From the NCBI GenBank assembly GCA_023666125.1, contig JAMPCN010000023.1, positions 1 to 34,860 on the forward strand: a DNA stretch of 34,860 bases, in the 5' to 3' direction. Source of the stretch: Bacillus sp. (in: firmicutes) (GTDB taxonomy: Bacteria > Bacillota > Clostridia > Lachnospirales > Lachnospiraceae). The position numbers were made by a program, and so were the translations under genes. Positions 31,835 through 34,860 of the stretch are shown one piece after another; position 1 is the first letter of the stretch; every line of letters starts with the position of its first letter. The notes below the pieces were generated by a model that ran no database searches, was not told the DNA's origin, and saw only the letters and a list, made by a program, of their open reading frames with translations.

Positions 31835-33023
31835 ATGCCAACTCTCCTTTCTTCTCTAATGTTCCCGTAATATTGCCGTTATCATCCTCGCCGGTCTCCC
31901 GAAAACGGTACAACGGCTGCAAGCGGATTTCTCCCTCTTCAAAGCCAAGCACTTCCATGATTTCCAAAACTTTTCTGCTCTTATCCCGCAGCCTTCCCAA
32001 ATGAATGAGGATATCAATGCCGGATGCAATCTGCTGCCTGATGGCATTAAGCGGTAAATCCATACCCATTAAAATCATGTTTTCCAGGCGGCTCATCATG
32101 TCTTTAGAACTATTGGCATGTCCGGTGGACATGGAACCGTCATGACCGGTATTGAGACACTGCATCATATCAAACGCCTCACCGCCCCTGACTTCTCCGA
32201 CGATAATCCTATCCGGCCTCATCCTAAGCGACGTTTTGATTAAATCCCGAATGGTAATTTCCCGGCATCCCTCTACATTGGCGTTTCTTGTCTCCATACG
32301 GACAATATTGGGAATATTGAGTATCTGTAATTCCGCGCTGTCCTCAATCGTAATAATTCTTTCCTCTTGCGGGATATAATTAGAAAGCGCATTCAAAAAA
32401 GTAGTTTTGCCGGAACCGGTCCCTCCGCTGATAAAAATGTTATATTTGGCCGCTACCAGTTTTTGCAGCCACTGACAAACCTCTGCAGGAATGGAGCCGA
32501 AAGAAACCAAATCTTCCATGGTAATGGGCTTATCCGGGAAACGCCTGATAGTGACAATCGGCCCGTTTAGGGCGACCGGGCTTAACACGACATTGACTCT
32601 TGCACCGTTTTCCAATCTTGCGTCTACAATCGGAGAAGCTTCGTTGACAACTCTGTTACATGCCGCTACTATCTGTTGAATCACATCTTCCAGCTTTTCC
32701 TTACTTTCAAACTGTTGCTCCAGACGAAACAGTTTTCCCTTTTTTTCAATAAAAATATGCTCCGCCCCGTTAATCATAATCTCCGTAATATCCGTATCAT
32801 CCACCAGTTCCTGTAATACATCCAGTTTTCTGACCGCATGAAAAAGTTCTTTGCGAAGCTGTTCTTTCTGCGCCAAAGACAGCGCCCTCTTTTTTCCTTC
32901 TTTGATAAGCAGTTCGTCAATATATTCCCGCATTTCCTCGTCGGATATTTCTCTTGAATAATCAATCTGTTCGCTTAACCTTTCCTTTAATTGTCTCTTA
33001 ACCTCATCCTGCCTGTTTTTCAT
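31782..33023 (-). CDS. tadA: TadA/CpaF-type pilus assembly ATPase
   Basis: This is a 413-residue secretion ATPase of the GspE/VirB11 superfamily that powers pilus growth and, in some Tad systems, retraction. Visible motifs are Walker A (FISGGTGSGKTTF, about residues 198-210), an Asp box, Walker B (RIIVGEVRGGEAFDMM), and the His box (LNTGHDGSMSTGHAN). The N-terminal residues form the hexamer-contacting domain. ATG at 33023 follows GAGG by 6 bases and overlaps the TadZ end by 20 bases. It acts at the cytoplasmic face with TadB and TadC. Confidence 0.96.
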   Translation of the reverse strand: MKNRQDEVKRQLKERLSEQIDYSREISDEEMREYIDELLIKEGKKRALSLAQKEQLRKELFHAVRKLDVLQELVDDTDITEIMINGAEHIFIEKKGKLFRLEQQFESKEKLEDVIQQIVAACNRVVNEASPIVDARLENGARVNVVLSPVALNGPIVTIRRFPDKPITMEDLVSFGSIPAEVCQWLQKLVAAKYNIFISGGTGSGKTTFLNALSNYIPQEERIITIEDSAELQILNIPNIVRMETRNANVEGCREITIRDLIKTSLRMRPDRIIVGEVRGGEAFDMMQCLNTGHDGSMSTGHANSSKDMMSRLENMILMGMDLPLNAIRQQIASGIDILIHLGRLRDKSRKVLEIMEVLGFEEGEIRLQPLYRFRETGEDDNGNITGTLEKKGELAYVEKLKTAGIRIPCGGL

Positions 33024-34077
33024 ATAAATCCTCTTGAATAATCGCCTTGACATATCCCGCCAGTTCCCCGTGCGTCATCAAACTTATGTCCGACGGTAAC
33101 TTCTCAAAAAACGGGAATTTACACTTTACCGTCTTACCGGCAATATCATGTAATTCATTCAGTTGTAAAATCTGTTCGTACTGGTGCATTTTCGCCATCG
33201 CAAACCCATCGTTTCCGGTAATGGTATAAATTTTATAACAGCGAGACAGCAGCTCAAACAATCCGTTCATCCCATCCGACAAATCGAGAATCAGATATTC
33301 ATAATCGCTTATCCTCTCAATCATCTCTAACAGTTCTATCCACTTTTCAGCGGAAATCCCCTGCATGTCCAGGCCTGCCTGCCCCGGCGGAATAAAATCC
33401 AGTCCGTTGATGTTTTGTACGATAGAGGAAAGCCTGACAGACAGCTTTTCTCTGGCGCACTTAAAATAATAAAGCACATCCAGCATATCTTCCTGATATT
33501 CTTTTTTAAGCATCTGTGCAAATCCCGAGTAACACTCGAAATTCAAATACAGCGTCTTATGTTCTCTGGATAAAAGCTGCCCCATGGTCAAAGCAAAGGA
33601 TGTTTGCAGACACCGTTTGACGGGTGAATAAACGCCGATAATTTTTAACCGCATAGCTTTTGCGCTTTTTGTCTCCTCCCATCCCTGCCGCTTTGCCATA
33701 TGCTCCGCAAGTTCTCCGATTATTCGCTGCGGACTCTGAAACTTATCAATATAGCGCCAGTCCGACGCCGCTTTGTTTCCTGTCTCTGCCTCCGCTTTTA
33801 CCTCCGCCTCTATTCCTGCCTCCACTGCCTTTGTCTCCCCATTCTCCTGCAAGACAAACACGTTAGGAACATCCACCTCATTTCCTAAGCTGCGCATGGC
33901 GCTTTCGCTGATTAGCAGAATAACAATCTTATGGTTTTCCATAAAAATCCGCAGTTTATCCGTTTCGGTAAAAAGATGCAGTGCATAAGGCATAGGAACC
34001 TTTTCCACGATATATTCCGCCATCCGAAAAGCATAGTTTTCTTCCAAATCGCAGAGCGCAAAAATTTCTTCTTTCAA
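33004..34077 (-). CDS. tadZ: TadZ/CpaE-like ParA-family protein, degenerate Walker A
   Basis: This 357-residue protein has an N-terminal receiver-like domain (residues 1 to about 100), a repetitive Glu/Ala linker (VEAGIEAEVKAEAETG) and a C-terminal ParA/MinD-like domain. The P-loop that should read GxxGGxGKT is GVYSPVKRCLQTSFA, so the ATP-binding Lys/Gly pattern is largely lost. The acidic LILDLSDGMN (Walker B-like) remains. In other bacteria TadZ places the pilus machinery at the pole. The start is TTG at 34077, 5 bases after AGGAGGG, with TTGA overlapping the peptidase stop. The ATG-like frame to 34113 is rejected because it has no ribosome site and lies in the previous gene. Confidence 0.82.
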   Translation of the reverse strand: MKEEIFALCDLEENYAFRMAEYIVEKVPMPYALHLFTETDKLRIFMENHKIVILLISESAMRSLGNEVDVPNVFVLQENGETKAVEAGIEAEVKAEAETGNKAASDWRYIDKFQSPQRIIGELAEHMAKRQGWEETKSAKAMRLKIIGVYSPVKRCLQTSFALTMGQLLSREHKTLYLNFECYSGFAQMLKKEYQEDMLDVLYYFKCAREKLSVRLSSIVQNINGLDFIPPGQAGLDMQGISAEKWIELLEMIERISDYEYLILDLSDGMNGLFELLSRCYKIYTITGNDGFAMAKMHQYEQILQLNELHDIAGKTVKCKFPFFEKLPSDISLMTHGELAGYVKAIIQEDLYEKQAG

Positions 34078-34607
34078 AATAACCCTCCTAATCCAAGCAT
34101 CACACTGATGCAAGCCGGTAATGTAAAATGTATTTTATTGCTTTTGTATGTATGGGCATCCTGTGCCTCAATCTCCTCATACAATTTCCATTCCCTTGTC
34201 GTAAACAACTCTGACAGATAGGAAAACAGATAGTGCATTCTTTTGGTAAAATTGGATTCCGATATCATTTTCATCAGGGAAAAGAGCGCGGCAATGATAA
34301 AAGAACATATGAGGACGTAAAGCAATGACTCTGTCTGCAGAAAACTGCCAACCGCCATAAACAGCTTGATGTCTCCGGCTCCCAGCGCGCCTATTTTAAA
34401 AATGGGGTATAGCAGGGCAAAGGGGATTACCATAGAAATTACAGCGCCATATACGCCATACCATCCGCCCTCCTGAATGCGAAAACCCAGACCGGACAAA
34501 ATACCGAAAAGAATCCAAACGTTATCTATTCTGTCATGTTTAAAATCCATTAGAGCTGCTACGATAAGAAAGAAACTTAAAAAATATTGTACATAAGCCT
34601 GTCCAAT
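34074..34607 (-). CDS. Prepilin peptidase 1 (A24 family), probable ATT start
   Basis: This is a 177-residue aspartic membrane peptidase. The catalytic Asp are Asp21 (IVAALMDFKHDRIDN) and Asp79 (GALGAGDIKLF). If translation began at the ATG at 34550, the first helix (QYFLSFFLIVAAL) would be lost and the Asp would be residue 2. Upstream in frame, GGGAGG (34614-34619) lies 6 bases before an ATT at 34607, the only start-like codon at the right distance, so ATT is proposed. The C-terminal extension (about residues 130-177) is common in Clostridial homologues. It is the first gene of the pilus operon. It probably cleaves the Flp leader before fibre assembly. ATT starts are rare, so the exact start remains uncertain. 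Confidence 0.78.
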   Translation of the reverse strand: MGQAYVQYFLSFFLIVAALMDFKHDRIDNVWILFGILSGLGFRIQEGGWYGVYGAVISMVIPFALLYPIFKIGALGAGDIKLFMAVGSFLQTESLLYVLICSFIIAALFSLMKMISESNFTKRMHYLFSYLSELFTTREWKLYEEIEAQDAHTYKSNKIHFTLPACISVMLGLGGLF

Positions 34608-34704
34608 TAACCACCTCCCGTTTTTTAATCGACTGCATGAATTGTTTGGAAGATACTTCCTGATACTGTTGCAACAGTAAGATAAAATTTATATGGTAAA
34701 ACGA

Positions 34705-34733
34705 ATTATATCTATTTTTTTTCGTCTTGTCCA
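34705..34733 (-). promoter_or_regulatory. Promoter of the Tad pilus operon
   Basis: On the minus strand TGGACA (34728-34733), a 17-bp spacer and a perfect TATAAT (34705-34710) precede the peptidase start by about 95 bp. No other promoter of this quality is seen until 24564, so all eleven genes may share it. Confidence 0.8.
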
Positions 34734-34769
34734 GAGCAATTTTAAAAAAAATCTTTTTTTGTGAAAATC

Positions 34770-34860
34770 TTACAACACCTTAAAAAAATTGATGCCATAA
34801 AGTACGATAACCCCCGGAAATCCAAGGATTCCGGATGTCAAAACAGTCATGGGATTGATG
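34770..34860 (-). CDS. bofA: BofA-family pro-sigmaK processing inhibitor, C-terminal fragment
   Basis: The visible C-terminus reads INPMTVLTSGILGFPGVIVLYGINFFKVL, matching the NP..........LG.PG.. pattern of BofA. BofA is a small membrane protein that restrains the SpoIVFB protease during sporulation. Only about 29 residues are in the window. No terminator with a GC-rich stem is evident after the stop, only A/T-rich sequence. It indicates a spore-forming lineage, although BofA-like proteins also occur without sporulation. Confidence 0.75.
   Translation of the reverse strand, partial: INPMTVLTSGILGFPGVIVLYGINFFKVL

Noticed and set aside
34561..34638. Possible leader peptide from ATG at 34638 before the pilus operon
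   Set aside because: It ends soon, has no Shine-Dalgarno sequence before it and shows no attenuator structure.
34735..34769. Terminator between bofA and the pilus operon
   Set aside because: Only A and T runs are present, with no GC-containing stem.

Overview
The window looks like a chromosomal segment of a Lachnospiraceae-type (Clostridia, Bacillota) bacterium. The evidence is the start of its 16S rRNA, a C-terminal BofA (sporulation) fragment, consensus sigma-A promoters, strong GGAGG ribosome sites, and gene families common in gut Lachnospiraceae (DUF6382-FHA, DUF5702, DUF6171, two-subunit class I fumarase). This assignment is inferred from the sequence alone.

Layout. 1-505: the 5' end of an rRNA operon on the minus strand with three candidate tandem promoters. 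506-1150: a decayed methyltransferase. 1422-5248, plus strand: a WG-repeat lipoprotein, then an AbrB-like regulator overlapping an MGT-type glycosyltransferase. 5280-11318, minus strand: an unrecognised gene, tRNA-Ser(GCU), and a housekeeping cluster running rhomboid protease, flavodoxin-like/SCP2 fusion, HIT protein, fumarase alpha and beta, and an atypical MIP channel.

11579-24497 is an arabinan or arabino-oligosaccharide utilisation locus. It holds a winged-helix regulator with a large C-terminal domain, a three-gene ABC importer plus a YesL-like protein, a lipoprotein GH43 arabinanase, a cytoplasmic GH43 arabinanase, and a minus-strand operon of GH43_26-like arabinofuranosidase, GH51 arabinofuranosidase, a small Cys-rich DUF6171 protein and a GGDEF/degenerate-EAL/LamG-like protein. 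The inferred scheme is that polymer is trimmed outside, oligomers are imported by the ABC system and finished in the cytoplasm. The last operon gene ties c-di-GMP synthesis to a cytoplasmic lectin-like domain.

24599-34607 is a complete-looking Gram-positive Tad (tight adherence, type IVc) pilus operon on the minus strand. In transcription order it runs prepilin peptidase 1, TadZ, TadA, TadB, TadC, Flp pilin, DUF5702 protein, TadE-like protein with duplicated Cys/His motifs, prepilin peptidase 2, second TadE-like protein, DUF6382-FHA protein. A strong promoter lies at 34705-34733. The window ends in the C-terminus of bofA.

The most unusual signals are: (1) a 25-bp inverted repeat that would pair the Shine-Dalgarno and start codon of the TadE-like gene with its own coding sequence; (2) the GGDEF-EAL-LamG fusion inside the arabinan operon; (3) duplicated YHx4C...CxxC motifs on a pseudopilin-like protein; (4) a MIP channel with both NPA boxes altered beside fumarase; (5) palindromes overlapping the promoters of two small plus/minus units at 3789-3821 and 6153-6204.
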